A DNA stretch of 64,000 nucleotides from Siphonodentalium dalli (GCA_032622095.1 CP136064.1:252406484-252470483); one strand, 5' to 3'; numbered from the stretch's first letter, positions 1 through 8,996 are shown. A program made the numbers and translations. The notes: generated by a model not told the origin, from the sequence alone.

Positions 1-23
1 ACGCTTCTTAAATGAATCGTGCA

Positions 24-54
24 CATGCATTTCAAGGGAGACTCGAAATGCATG
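24..54. repeat. Perfect 10-bp inverted repeat (hairpin) in the unit leader
   Basis: CATGCATTTC at 24-33 is the exact reverse complement of GAAATGCATG at 45-54, with an 11-nt loop. It lies about 100 bp upstream of tRNA-Gly(GCC) and recurs in every unit. It could be a dyad protein-binding site or a hairpin in DNA or RNA. The function is unknown. Confidence 0.8.
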
Positions 55-154
55 ACTTGTCCAGTCTATCGTTATAAAGTTCAAAGTCGCGTTGACTTCT
101 CGACAACAAATGTGCTAGCTGCTCAAGAAGCTAAATTTGCGTTCATATCTCGCC

Positions 155-225
155 GCATCGGTGGTTCAGTGGTAGAATGCTCGCCTGCCACGCGGGCGAC
201 CCGGGTTCGATTCCCGGCCGATGCA
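155..225 (+). tRNA. tRNA-Gly(GCC), unit 1
   Basis: This 71-nt cytosolic glycine tRNA gene reads codons GGC and GGU (the latter by wobble). It folds fully: acceptor GCATCGG/CCGATGC, D stem GTTC/GAAT, anticodon stem CTCGC/GCGGG around loop CTGCCAC with anticodon GCC at 187-189, T stem CCGGG/CCCGG around TTCGATT, and discriminator A. No CCA is encoded and there is no intron. Internal promoters are an A box (TGGTTCAGTGG) and a B box (GGTTCGATTCC). A T7 tract 7 bp downstream is a strong Pol III terminator. The gene converges on tRNA-Leu, which lies 161 bp away on the opposite strand. The spacer base 38 bp upstream (117) is A here and G in many other units; it is called the flank marker (CTAG or CTGG) below. 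Confidence 0.98.
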
Positions 226-232
226 AAATAAG

Positions 233-239
233 TTTTTTT
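233..239 (+). terminator. Pol III T7 terminator of tRNA-Gly(GCC)
   Basis: A run of seven T follows the gene end (225) by 7 bp. The same tract is in every unit; unit 34 has a longer run of eight. Confidence 0.85.
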
Positions 240-375
240 CACTGATTTTGTTTGTGGATATCCACCTCATTTTGGACTATGCAGTTTAATTGGGAACTTG
301 AGAAAAACAAATTTCATTGGCACATAAATTTGTTTAAAGAAAACGGACGGACTTGCGATTCGCATTTCATCGAGC

Positions 376-379
376 AAAA
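376..379 (-). terminator. Pol III T4 terminator of tRNA-Leu(CAG)
   Basis: AAAA on the + strand reads as TTTT just past the 3' end of the minus-strand gene (387). It is the minimal Pol III stop signal and is conserved in all units. Confidence 0.75.
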
Positions 380-386
380 TTACTGT

Positions 387-470
387 TGTCAGAAGTGGGA
401 TTCGAACCCACGCCGGGAAGACCCGACTGCGACCTGAACGCAGCGCCTTAGACCACTCGGCCATCCTGAC
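387..470 (-). tRNA. tRNA-Leu(CAG), unit 1
   Basis: This 84-nt type II tRNA gene decodes CUG and is the only minus-strand gene of the unit. Read on the minus strand, the acceptor is GTCAGGA/TTCTGAC, the anticodon stem CTGCG/CGCAG encloses loop TTCAGGT with anticodon CAG (434-436 on +), and the T stem is GTGGG/CCCAC. The long variable arm (TCGGG/CCCGG) is the hallmark of leucine and serine tRNAs. The A box is TGGCCGAGTGG and the B box GGTTCGAATCC. The discriminator is A, as leucyl-tRNA synthetase expects. There is no intron and no encoded CCA. The gene is tail-to-tail with Gly(GCC) and head-to-head with Arg. Confidence 0.98.
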
Positions 471-745
471 TACAGAAAGACTGCAACGGTATCCTGCTCA
501 AAGTGAGACAATGGTATTGTGGATATATTTTAGTTCCCTTCTGGCTGTCGTTGCATTCTTAACGCACACATCCGATTGCTGATTTTTTGGTGGGTATATA
601 TATATGATAAATGTACGTGATTCTATATAGTTATATTATGGCTATTAAGTTTTCATAAACAGGCCTTCTTGGTCATAAAACATAATTTTATATTTTGTTT
701 TCAAATCAGCGAAAATGCGTTATGAAGAGCACTGTTTTCATTACT
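471..745. other. Divergent Leu-Arg spacer
   Basis: This 275-bp AT-rich spacer separates the divergent Leu and Arg genes, so it holds the 5' flanks of both. It includes a T6 tract (583-588), a short TA run (595-605) and several TATA-like stretches. No further gene was seen. Units 13 and 14 have a 2-bp TA gain here, unit 40 has a 7-bp loss, and unit 2 has a 4-bp gain next to Arg. Confidence 0.7.
595..605. repeat. (TA)n dinucleotide run
   Basis: Five and a half TA repeats lie in the Leu-Arg spacer. The length is the same in essentially all units, so the run is not highly unstable. Confidence 0.7.
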
Positions 746-818
746 GTCCCAGTAGCTCAGCGGATAGAGCGCTGGACTTCTAATCCAGAGGCCGTGGGTT
801 CGATCCCCACCTGGGATG
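746..818 (+). tRNA. tRNA-Arg(TCT), unit 1
   Basis: This 73-nt arginine tRNA gene reads AGA (and AGG by wobble). The acceptor GTCCCAG/CTGGGAT starts with a G-T wobble pair. The D stem is GCTC/GAGC and the anticodon stem CTGGA/TCCAG holds loop CTTCTAA with anticodon TCT at 779-781. The T stem is GTGGG/CCCAC around TTCGATC, and the discriminator is G. The A box is TAGCTCAGCGG and the B box GGTTCGATCCC. The gene has no intron, although animal tRNA-Arg(TCT) genes often do. It lies 275 bp from the divergent Leu gene and 124 bp upstream of Gly(CCC). This is the gene most often damaged in other units. Confidence 0.97.
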
Positions 819-826
819 CACAGATA

Positions 827-831
827 TTTTT
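827..831 (+). terminator. Pol III T5 terminator of tRNA-Arg(TCT)
   Basis: A run of five T begins 9 bp after the gene end and is conserved across units. Confidence 0.8.
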
Positions 832-918
832 AAATCTTGGAATCAAAATTCGGTCGTCGTGCCTTGCTGACCTGCAAAGCGATTGTTGACAAACTGTTGA
901 ATAACGAATATAATGTCT

Positions 919-925
919 TATAAAA
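919..925 (+). promoter_or_regulatory. TATA-like element upstream of tRNA-Gly(CCC)
   Basis: TATAAAA begins 24 bp before the gene start. Some Pol III genes use an upstream TATA to position TFIIIB. It is conserved in all units, but its use is inferred. Confidence 0.4.
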
Positions 926-942
926 TGGTGTATTTATCGTAA

Positions 943-1013
943 GCGCCGCTGGTGTAGTGGTATCATGCAAGATTCCCATTCTTGCGAACCGGGTTCGATT
1001 CCCGGGCGGCGCA
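943..1013 (+). tRNA. tRNA-Gly(CCC), unit 1
   Basis: This 71-nt glycine tRNA gene decodes GGG. The acceptor is GCGCCGC/GCGGCGC, anticodon stem CAAGA/TCTTG holds loop TTCCCAT with anticodon CCC at 975-977, the T stem is CCGGG/CCCGG, and the discriminator is A. The A box is TGGTGTAGTGG and the B box GGTTCGATTCC. This copy differs from all others by C to A in the variable loop just before the T stem, which should not disturb folding. The consensus gene matches my recollection of the vertebrate tRNA-Gly(CCC). With Gly(GCC), each unit has two glycine isoacceptors. Confidence 0.97.
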
Positions 1014-1020
1014 TATCTAC

Positions 1021-1025
1021 TTTTT
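1021..1025 (+). terminator. Pol III T5 terminator of tRNA-Gly(CCC)
   Basis: A run of five T lies 8 bp past the gene end. A linked C to T change just upstream (base 1018 here) marks units whose Arg gene has a damaged T arm. Confidence 0.8.
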
Positions 1026-1123
1026 CAGTTAAATATGACAGGCCATAATTTAGCTGACATTTCTAATGGATTCAATTTTTAACAGAGGAATGTCATTTTA
1101 GAAAACCACCATTTTTACCATGG

Positions 1124-1195
1124 AGCAGAGTGGCGCAGTGGTAGCGTGCTGGGCCCATAACCCAGAGGTCCGAGGATCGAAACCTCGCTCTGCTA
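1124..1195 (+). tRNA. Initiator tRNA-iMet(CAT), unit 1
   Basis: This 72-nt gene encodes the translation initiator methionine tRNA, not the elongator. Diagnostic features are an A1-T72 pair at the end of acceptor AGCAGAG/CTCTGCT, an anticodon stem CTGGG/CCCAG that supplies the three stacked G-C pairs, C33 in loop CCCATAA with anticodon CAT at 1156-1158, and T loop ATCGAAA with A54 and A60 in place of the usual T54 and pyrimidine 60. The A box is TGGCGCAGTGG and the B box GGATCGAAACC. The gene has no intron and no CCA, and a T4 terminator follows. It is the last gene of the unit, 289 bp before the next Gly(GCC). The sequence class is animal. Confidence 0.98.
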
Positions 1196-1484
1196 ATATT
1201 TTCGTCAAGGGGAGAGGAAGGAAGAATTATCACTTTGTTTGAAAGTAAATACAGTAAGAATGTGCGTGTGTGTTTTAATGTTTATATTAAAATATGGTTT
1301 TATTTATTATTGCTAGCAAATTAAAAAAAAACGCTTCTTAAATGAATCGTGCACATGCATTTCAAGGGAGACTCGAAATGCATGACTTGTCCAGTCTATC
1401 GTTATAAAGTTCAAAGTCGCGTTGACTTCTCGACAACAAATGTGCTAGCTGCTCAAGAAGCTAAATTTGCGTTCATATCTCGCC
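1196..1484. other. Inter-unit spacer between iMet and the next Gly(GCC)
   Basis: This 289-bp spacer is the longest in the unit. It holds the iMet T4 terminator, a GTGTGTG run, an A9 tract at the unit junction (A10 in units 21 and 28) and the 10-bp inverted repeat. No gene was seen. Units vary at base 78 (A or T) and base 117 (A or G) of the unit. Confidence 0.7.
1199..1202 (+). terminator. Pol III T4 terminator of tRNA-iMet
   Basis: TTTT starts 4 bp after the gene end and is followed by CGTC. It is conserved in all units. Confidence 0.75.
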
Positions 1485-1555
1485 GCATCGGTGGTTCAGT
1501 GGTAGAATGCTCGCCTGCCACGCGGGCGACCCGGGTTCGATTCCCGGCCGATGCA
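1485..1555 (+). tRNA. tRNA-Gly(GCC), unit 2
   Basis: Consensus copy; flank marker CTAG. Confidence 0.97.
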
Positions 1556-1716
1556 AAATAAGTTTTTTTCACTGATTTTGTTTGTGGATATCCACCTCAT
1601 TTTGGACTATGCAGTTTAATTGGGAACTTGAGAAAAACAAATTTCATTGGCACATAAATTTGTTTAAAGAAAACGGACGGACTTGCGATTCGCATTTCAT
1701 CGAGCAAAATTACTGT

Positions 1717-1800
1717 TGTCAGAAGTGGGATTCGAACCCACGCCGGGAAGACCCGACTGCGACCTGAACGCAGCGCCTTAGACCACTCGGCCATCCTGAC
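1717..1800 (-). tRNA. tRNA-Leu(CAG), unit 2
   Basis: Consensus copy. Confidence 0.97.
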
Positions 1801-2079
1801 TACAGAAAGACTGCAACGGTATCCTGCTCAAAGTGAGACAATGGTATTGTGGATATATTTTAGTTCCCTTCTGGCTGTCGTTGCATTCTTAACGCACACA
1901 TCCGATTGCTGATTTTTTGGTGGGTATATATATATGATAAATGTACGTGATTCTATATAGTTATATTATGGCTATTAAGTTTTCATAAACAGGCCTTCTT
2001 GGTCATAAAACATAATTTTATATTTTGTTTTCAAATCAGCGAAAATGCGTTATGAAGAGCACTGTTTTCATTACTGCAT

Positions 2080-2152
2080 GTCCCAGTAGCTCAGCGGATA
2101 GAGCGCTGGACTTCTAATCCAGAGGCCGTGGGTTCGATCCCCACCTGGGATG
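2080..2152 (+). tRNA. tRNA-Arg(TCT), unit 2
   Basis: The gene body is consensus. Four extra bases (CATG) sit at its 5' boundary, changing the immediate start-site flank. Confidence 0.95.
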
Positions 2153-2276
2153 CACAGATATTTTTAAATCTTGGAATCAAAATTCGGTCGTCGTGCCTTG
2201 CTGACCTGCAAAGCGATTGTTGACAAACTGTTGAATAACGAATATAATGTCTTATAAAATGGTGTATTTATCGTAA

Positions 2277-2347
2277 GCGCCGCTGGTGTAGTGGTATCAT
2301 GCAAGATTCCCATTCTTGCGACCCGGGTTCGATTCCCGGGCGGCGCA
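2277..2347 (+). tRNA. tRNA-Gly(CCC), unit 2
   Basis: Consensus copy. Confidence 0.97.
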
Positions 2348-2457
2348 TATCTACTTTTTCAGTTAAATATGACAGGCCATAATTTAGCTGACATTTCTAA
2401 TGGATTCAATTTTTAACAGAGGAATGTCATTTTAGAAAACCACCATTTTTACCATGG

Positions 2458-2529
2458 AGCACAGTGGCGCAGTGGTAGCTTGCTGGGCCCATAACCCAGA
2501 GGTCCGAGGATCGAAACCTCGCTCTGCTA
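2458..2529 (+). tRNA. tRNA-iMet(CAT), unit 2, two stem mismatches
   Basis: G5 to C breaks the fifth acceptor pair. A G to T change in the 3' strand of the D stem makes a C-T mismatch. The anticodon is intact, but the copy is probably impaired. The G5 to C change recurs in unit 36. Confidence 0.8.
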
Positions 2530-2818
2530 ATATTTTCGTCAAGGGGAGAGGAAGGAAGAATTATCACTTTGTTTGAAAGTAAATACAGTAAGAATGTGCG
2601 TGTGTGTTTTAATGTTTATATTAAAATATGGTTTTATTTATTATTGCTAGCAAATTAAAAAAAAACGCTTCTTAAATGAATCGTGCACATGCATTTCAAG
2701 GGAGACTCGAAATGCATGACTTGTCCAGTCTATCGTTATAATGTTCAAAGTCGCGTTGACTTCTCGACAACAAATGTGCTAGCTGCTCAAGAAGCTAAAT
2801 TTGCGTTCATATCTCGCC

Positions 2819-2889
2819 GCATCGGTGGTTCAGTGGTAGAATGCTCGCCTGCCACGCGGGCGACCCGGGTTCGATTCCCGGCCGATGCA
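2819..2889 (+). tRNA. tRNA-Gly(GCC), unit 3
   Basis: Consensus copy; flank marker CTAG; upstream base 78 of the unit is T. Confidence 0.97.
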
Positions 2890-3050
2890 AAATAAGTTTT
2901 TTTCACTGATTTTGTTTGTGGATATCCACCTCATTTTGGACTATGCAGTTTAATTGGGAACTTGAGAAAAACAAATTTCATTGGCACATAAATTTGTTTA
3001 AAGAAAACGGACGGACTTGCGATTCGCATTTCATCGAGCAAAATTACTGT

Positions 3051-3134
3051 TGTCAGAAGTGGGATTCGAACCCACGCCGGGAAGACCCGACTGCGACCTG
3101 AACGCAGCGCCTTAGACCACTCGGCCATCCTGAC
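3051..3134 (-). tRNA. tRNA-Leu(CAG), unit 3
   Basis: Consensus copy. Confidence 0.97.
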
Positions 3135-3409
3135 TACAGAAAGACTGCAACGGTATCCTGCTCAAAGTGAGACAATGGTATTGTGGATATATTTTAGTTC
3201 CCTTCTGGCTGTCGTTGCATTCTTAACGCACACATCCGATTGCTGATTTTTTGGTGGGTATATATATATGATAAATGTACGTGATTCTATATAGTTATAT
3301 TATGGCTATTAAGTTTTCATAAACAGGCCTTCTTGGTCATAAAACATAATTTTATATTTTGTTTTCAAATCAGCGAAAATGCGTTATGAAGAGCACTGTT
3401 TTCATTACT

Positions 3410-3482
3410 GTCCCAGTAGCTCAGCGGATAGAGCGCTGGACTTCTAATCCAGAGGCCGTGGGTTCGATCCCCACCTGGGATG
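3410..3482 (+). tRNA. tRNA-Arg(TCT), unit 3
   Basis: Consensus copy. Confidence 0.97.
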
Positions 3483-3606
3483 CACAGATATTTTTAAATC
3501 TTGGAATCAAAATTCGGTCGTCGTGCCTTGCTGACCTGCAAAGCGATTGTTGACAAACTGTTGAATAACGAATATAATGTCTTATAAAATGGTGTATTTA
3601 TCGTAA

Positions 3607-3677
3607 GCGCCGCTGGTGTAGTGGTATCATGCAAGATTCCCATTCTTGCGACCCGGGTTCGATTCCCGGGCGGCGCA
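3607..3677 (+). tRNA. tRNA-Gly(CCC), unit 3
   Basis: Consensus copy. Confidence 0.97.
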
Positions 3678-3787
3678 TATCTACTTTTTCAGTTAAATAT
3701 GACAGGCCATAATTTAGCTGACATTTCTAATGGATTCAATTTTTAACAGAGGAATGTCATTTTAGAAAACCACCATTTTTACCATGG

Positions 3788-3859
3788 AGCAGAGTGGCGC
3801 AGTGGTAGCGTGCTGGGCCCATAACCCAGAGGTCCGAGGATCGAAACCTCGCTCTGCTA
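3788..3859 (+). tRNA. tRNA-iMet(CAT), unit 3
   Basis: Consensus copy. Confidence 0.97.
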
Positions 3860-4148
3860 ATATTTTCGTCAAGGGGAGAGGAAGGAAGAATTATCACTTT
3901 GTTTGAAAGTAAATACAGTAAGAATGTGCGTGTGTGTTTTAATGTTTATATTAAAATATGGTTTTATTTATTATTGCTAGCAAATTAAAAAAAAACGCTT
4001 CTTAAATGAATCGTGCACATGCATTTCAAGGGAGACTCGAAATGCATGACTTGTCCAGTCTATCGTTATAAAGTTCAAAGTCGCGTTGACTTCTCGACAA
4101 CAAATGTGCTAGCTGCTCAAGAAGCTAAATTTGCGTTCATATCTCGCC

Positions 4149-4219
4149 GCATCGGTGGTTCAGTGGTAGAATGCTCGCCTGCCACGCGGGCGACCCGGGT
4201 TCGATTCCCGGCCGATGCA
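4149..4219 (+). tRNA. tRNA-Gly(GCC), unit 4
   Basis: Consensus copy; flank marker CTAG. One base is missing between the gene and its T7 terminator. Confidence 0.97.
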
Positions 4220-4379
4220 AAATAGTTTTTTTCACTGATTTTGTTTGTGGATATCCACCTCATTTTGGACTATGCAGTTTAATTGGGAACTTGAGAAAAA
4301 CAAATTTCATTGGCACATAAATTTGTTTAAAGAAAACGGACGGACTTGCGATTCGCATTTCATCGAGCAAAATTACTGT

Positions 4380-4463
4380 TGTCAGAAGTGGGATTCGAAC
4401 CCACGCCGGGAAGACCCGACTGCGACCTGAACGCAGCGCCTTAGACCACTCGGCCATCCTGAC
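4380..4463 (-). tRNA. tRNA-Leu(CAG), unit 4
   Basis: Consensus copy. Confidence 0.97.
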
Positions 4464-4738
4464 TACAGAAAGACTGCAACGGTATCCTGCTCAAAGTGAG
4501 ACAATGGTATTGTGGATATATTTTAGTTCCCTTCTGGCTGTCGTTGCATTCTTAACGCACACATCCGATTGCTGATTTTTTGGTGGGTATATATATATGA
4601 TAAATGTACGTGATTCTATATAGTTATATTATGGCTATTAAGTTTTCATAAACAGGCCTTCTTGGTCATAAAACATAATTTTATATTTTGTTTTCAAATC
4701 AGCGAAAATGCGTTATGAAGAGCACTGTTTTCATTACT

Positions 4739-4811
4739 GTCCCAGTAGCTCAGCGGATAGAGCGCTGGACTTCTAATCCAGAGGCCGTGGGTTCGATCCC
4801 CACCTGGGATG
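4739..4811 (+). tRNA. tRNA-Arg(TCT), unit 4
   Basis: Consensus copy. Confidence 0.97.
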
Positions 4812-4935
4812 CACAGATATTTTTAAATCTTGGAATCAAAATTCGGTCGTCGTGCCTTGCTGACCTGCAAAGCGATTGTTGACAAACTGTTGAATAACGA
4901 ATATAATGTCTTATAAAATGGTGTATTTATCGTAA

Positions 4936-5006
4936 GCGCCGCTGGTGTAGTGGTATCATGCAAGATTCCCATTCTTGCGACCCGGGTTCGATTCCCGGGC
5001 GGCGCA
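4936..5006 (+). tRNA. tRNA-Gly(CCC), unit 4
   Basis: Consensus copy. Confidence 0.97.
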
Positions 5007-5116
5007 TATCTACTTTTTCAGTTAAATATGACAGGCCATAATTTAGCTGACATTTCTAATGGATTCAATTTTTAACAGAGGAATGTCATTTTAGAAAACC
5101 ACCATTTTTACCATGG

Positions 5117-5188
5117 AGCAGAGTGGCGCAGTGGTAGCGTGCTGGGCCCATAACCCAGAGGTCCGAGGATCGAAACCTCGCTCTGCTA
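5117..5188 (+). tRNA. tRNA-iMet(CAT), unit 4
   Basis: Consensus copy. Confidence 0.97.
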
Positions 5189-5477
5189 ATATTTTCGTCA
5201 AGGGGAGAGGAAGGAAGAATTATCACTTTGTTTGAAAGTAAATACAGTAAGAATGTGCGTGTGTGTTTTAATGTTTATATTAAAATATGGTTTTATTTAT
5301 TATTGCTAGCAAATTAAAAAAAAACGCTTCTTAAATGAATCGTGCACATGCATTTCAAGGGAGACTCGAAATGCATGACTTGTCCAGTCTATCGTTATAA
5401 AGTTCAAAGTCGCGTTGACTTCTCGACAACAAATGTGCTAGCTGCTCAAGAAGCTAAATTTGCGTTCATATCTCGCC

Positions 5478-5548
5478 GCATCGGTGGTTCAGTGGTAGAA
5501 TGCTCGCCTGCCACGCGGGCGACCCGGGTTCGATTCCCGGCCGATGCA
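5478..5548 (+). tRNA. tRNA-Gly(GCC), unit 5
   Basis: Consensus copy; flank marker CTAG. Confidence 0.97.
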
Positions 5549-5709
5549 AAATAAGTTTTTTTCACTGATTTTGTTTGTGGATATCCACCTCATTTTGGAC
5601 TATGCAGTTTAATTGGGAACTTGAGAAAAACAAATTTCATTGGCACATAAATTTGTTTAAAGAAAACGGACGGACTTGCGATTCGCATTTCATCGAGCAA
5701 AATTACTGT

Positions 5710-5793
5710 TGTCAGAAGTGGGATTCGAACCCACGCCGGGAAGACCCGACTGCGACCTGAACGCAGCGCCTTAGACCACTCGGCCATCCTGAC
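5710..5793 (-). tRNA. tRNA-Leu(CAG), unit 5
   Basis: Consensus copy. Confidence 0.97.
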
Positions 5794-6068
5794 TACAGAA
5801 AGACTGCAACGGTATCCTGCTCAAAGTGAGACAATGGTATTGTGGATATATTTTAGTTCCCTTCTGGCTGTCGTTGCATTCTTAACGCACACATCCGATT
5901 GCTGATTTTTTGGTGGGTATATATATATGATAAATGTACGTGATTCTATATAGTTATATTATGGCTATTAAGTTTTCATAAACAGGCCTTCTTGGTCATA
6001 AAACATAATTTTATATTTTGTTTTCAAATCAGCGAAAATGCGTTATGAAGAGCACTGTTTTCATTACT

Positions 6069-6141
6069 GTCCCAGTAGCTCAGCGGATAGAGCGCTGGAC
6101 TTCTAATCCAGAGGCCGTGGGTTCGATCCCCACCTGGGATG
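6069..6141 (+). tRNA. tRNA-Arg(TCT), unit 5
   Basis: Consensus copy. Confidence 0.97.
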
Positions 6142-6265
6142 CACAGATATTTTTAAATCTTGGAATCAAAATTCGGTCGTCGTGCCTTGCTGACCTGCAA
6201 AGCGATTGTTGACAAACTGTTGAATAACGAATATAATGTCTTATAAAATGGTGTATTTATCGTAA

Positions 6266-6336
6266 GCGCCGCTGGTGTAGTGGTATCATGCAAGATTCCC
6301 ATTCTTGCGACCCGGGTTCGATTCCCGGGCGGCGCA
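6266..6336 (+). tRNA. tRNA-Gly(CCC), unit 5
   Basis: Consensus copy. Confidence 0.97.
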
Positions 6337-6446
6337 TATCTACTTTTTCAGTTAAATATGACAGGCCATAATTTAGCTGACATTTCTAATGGATTCAATT
6401 TTTAACAGAGGAATGTCATTTTAGAAAACCACCATTTTTACCATGG

Positions 6447-6518
6447 AGCAGAGTGGCGCAGTGGTAGCGTGCTGGGCCCATAACCCAGAGGTCCGAGGAT
6501 CGAAACCTCGCTCTGCTA
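6447..6518 (+). tRNA. tRNA-iMet(CAT), unit 5
   Basis: Consensus copy. Confidence 0.97.
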
Positions 6519-6807
6519 ATATTTTCGTCAAGGGGAGAGGAAGGAAGAATTATCACTTTGTTTGAAAGTAAATACAGTAAGAATGTGCGTGTGTGTTTTA
6601 ATGTTTATATTAAAATATGGTTTTATTTATTATTGCTAGCAAATTAAAAAAAAACGCTTCTTAAATGAATCGTGCACATGCATTTCAAGGGAGACTCGAA
6701 ATGCATGACTTGTCCAGTCTATCGTTATAAAGTTCAAAGTCGCGTTGACTTCTCGACAACAAATGTGCTAGCTGCTCAAGAAGCTAAATTTGCGTTCATA
6801 TCTCGCC

Positions 6808-6878
6808 GCATCGGTGGTTCAGTGGTAGAATGCTCGCCTGCCACGCGGGCGACCCGGGTTCGATTCCCGGCCGATGCA
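6808..6878 (+). tRNA. tRNA-Gly(GCC), unit 6
   Basis: Consensus copy; flank marker CTAG. Confidence 0.97.
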
Positions 6879-7039
6879 AAATAAGTTTTTTTCACTGATT
6901 TTGTTTGTGGATATCCACCTCATTTTGGACTATGCAGTTTAATTGGGAACTTGAGAAAAACAAATTTCATTGGCACATAAATTTGTTTAAAGAAAACGGA
7001 CGGACTTGCGATTCGCATTTCATCGAGCAAAATTACTGT

Positions 7040-7123
7040 TGTCAGAATTGGGATTCGAACCCACGCCGGGAAGACCCGACTGCGACCTGAACGCAGCGCC
7101 TTAGACCACTCGGCCATCCTGAC
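7040..7123 (-). tRNA. tRNA-Leu(CAG), unit 6, T-stem mismatch
   Basis: C to A (gene strand) at the last base of the T stem turns the outermost G-C pair into G-A. The rest is consensus. Confidence 0.9.
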
Positions 7124-7398
7124 TACAGAAAGACTGCAACGGTATCCTGCTCAAAGTGAGACAATGGTATTGTGGATATATTTTAGTTCCCTTCTGGCTG
7201 TCGTTGCATTCTTAACGCACACATCCGATTGCTGATTTTTTGGTGGGTATATATATATGATAAATGTACGTGATTCTATATAGTTATATTATGGCTATTA
7301 AGTTTTCATAAACAGGCCTTCTTGGTCATAAAACATAATTTTATATTTTGTTTTCAAATCAGCGAAAATGCGTTATGAAGAGCACTGTTTTCATTACT

Positions 7399-7471
7399 GT
7401 CCCAGTAGCTCAGCGGATAGAGCGCTGGACTTCTAATCCAGAGGCCGTGGGTTCGATCCCCACCTGGGATG
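7399..7471 (+). tRNA. tRNA-Arg(TCT), unit 6
   Basis: Consensus copy. Confidence 0.97.
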
Positions 7472-7595
7472 CACAGATATTTTTAAATCTTGGAATCAAA
7501 ATTCGGTCGTCGTGCCTTGCTGACCTGCAAAGCGATTGTTGACAAACTGTTGAATAACGAATATAATGTCTTATAAAATGGTGTATTTATCGTAA

Positions 7596-7666
7596 GCGCC
7601 GCTGGTGTAGTGGTATCATGCAAGATTCCCATTCTTGCGACCCGGGTTCGATTCCCGGGCGGCGCA
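7596..7666 (+). tRNA. tRNA-Gly(CCC), unit 6
   Basis: Consensus copy. Confidence 0.97.
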
Positions 7667-7776
7667 TATCTACTTTTTCAGTTAAATATGACAGGCCATA
7701 ATTTAGCTGACATTTCTAATGGATTCAATTTTTAACAGAGGAATGTCATTTTAGAAAACCACCATTTTTGCCATGG

Positions 7777-7848
7777 AGCAGAGTGGCGCAGTGGTAGCGT
7801 GCTGGGCCCATAACCCAGAGGTCCGAGGATCGAAACCTCGCTCTGCTA
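7777..7848 (+). tRNA. tRNA-iMet(CAT), unit 6
   Basis: Consensus copy; an A to G change lies 7 bp upstream (shared with unit 43). Confidence 0.97.
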
Positions 7849-8137
7849 ATATTTTCGTCAAGGGGAGAGGAAGGAAGAATTATCACTTTGTTTGAAAGTA
7901 AATACAGTAAAAATGTGCGTGTGTGTTTTAATGTTTATATTAAAATATGGTTTTATTTATTATTGCTAGCAAATTAAAAAAAAACGCTTCTTAAATGAAT
8001 CGTGCACATGCATTTCAAGGGAGACTCGAAATGCATGACTTGTCCAGTCTATCGTTATAAAGTTCAAAGTCGCGTTGACTTCTCGACAACAAATGTGCTA
8101 GCTGCTCAAGAAGTTAAATTTGCGTTCATATCTCGCC

Positions 8138-8208
8138 GCATCGGTGGTTCAGTGGTAGAATGCTCGCCTGCCACGCGGGCGACCCGGGTTCGATTCCCGG
8201 CCGATGCA
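8138..8208 (+). tRNA. tRNA-Gly(GCC), unit 7
   Basis: Consensus copy; flank marker CTAG. Confidence 0.97.
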
Positions 8209-8369
8209 AAATAAGTTTTTTTCACTGATTTTGTTTGTGGATATCCACCTCATTTTGGACTATGCAGTTTAATTGGGAACTTGAGAAAAACAAATTTCAT
8301 TGGCACATAAATTTGTTTAAAGAAAACGGACGGACTTGCGATTCGCATTTCATCGAGCAAAATTACTGT

Positions 8370-8453
8370 TGTCAGAAGTGGGATTCGAACCCACGCCGGG
8401 AAGACCCGACTGCGACCTGAACGCAGCGCCTTAGACCACTCGGCCATCCTGAC
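8370..8453 (-). tRNA. tRNA-Leu(CAG), unit 7
   Basis: Consensus copy. Confidence 0.97.
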
Positions 8454-8728
8454 TACAGAAAGACTGCAACGGTATCCTGCTCAAAGTGAGACAATGGTAT
8501 TGTGGATATATTTTAGTTCCCTTCTGGCTGTCGTTGCATTCTTAACGCACACATCCGATTGCTGATTTTTTGGTGGGTATATATATATGATAAATGTACG
8601 TGATTCTATATAGTTATATTATGGCTATTAAGTTTTCATAAACAGGCCTTCTTGGTCATAAAACATAATTTTATATTTTGTTTTCAAATCAGCGAAAATG
8701 CGTTATGAAGAGCACTGTTTTCATTACT

Positions 8729-8801
8729 GTCCCAGTAGCTCAGCGGATAGAGCGCTGGACTTCTAATCCAGAGGCCGTGGGTTCGATCCCCACCTGGGAT
8801 G
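8729..8801 (+). tRNA. tRNA-Arg(TCT), unit 7
   Basis: Consensus copy. Confidence 0.97.
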
Positions 8802-8925
8802 CACAGATATTTTTAAATCTTGGAATCAAAATTCGGTCGTCGTGCCTTGCTGACCTGCAAAGCGATTGTTGACAAACTGTTGAATAACGAATATAATGTC
8901 TTATAAAATGGTGTATTTATCGTAA

Positions 8926-8996
8926 GCGCCGCTGGTGTAGTGGTATCATGCAAGATTCCCATTCTTGCGACCCGGGTTCGATTCCCGGGCGGCGCA
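8926..8996 (+). tRNA. tRNA-Gly(CCC), unit 7
   Basis: Consensus copy. Confidence 0.97.

Noticed and set aside
19-231. Recurring 61-82-codon open frames in every unit, on both strands
   Set aside because: They overlap tRNA genes and repeat only because the unit repeats. They often start at non-ATG codons, show no protein-like conservation, and change freely with tRNA variants.
819-942. Hidden 5S rRNA or snRNA gene in the spacers
   Set aside because: I found no 5S internal control region and no recognisable snRNA sequence in any spacer, and all spacers are under 290 bp.
1124-1195. Elongator tRNA-Met instead of initiator
   Set aside because: A1-T72, the GGG/CCC anticodon stem, C33, and A54 with A60 all mark the initiator.
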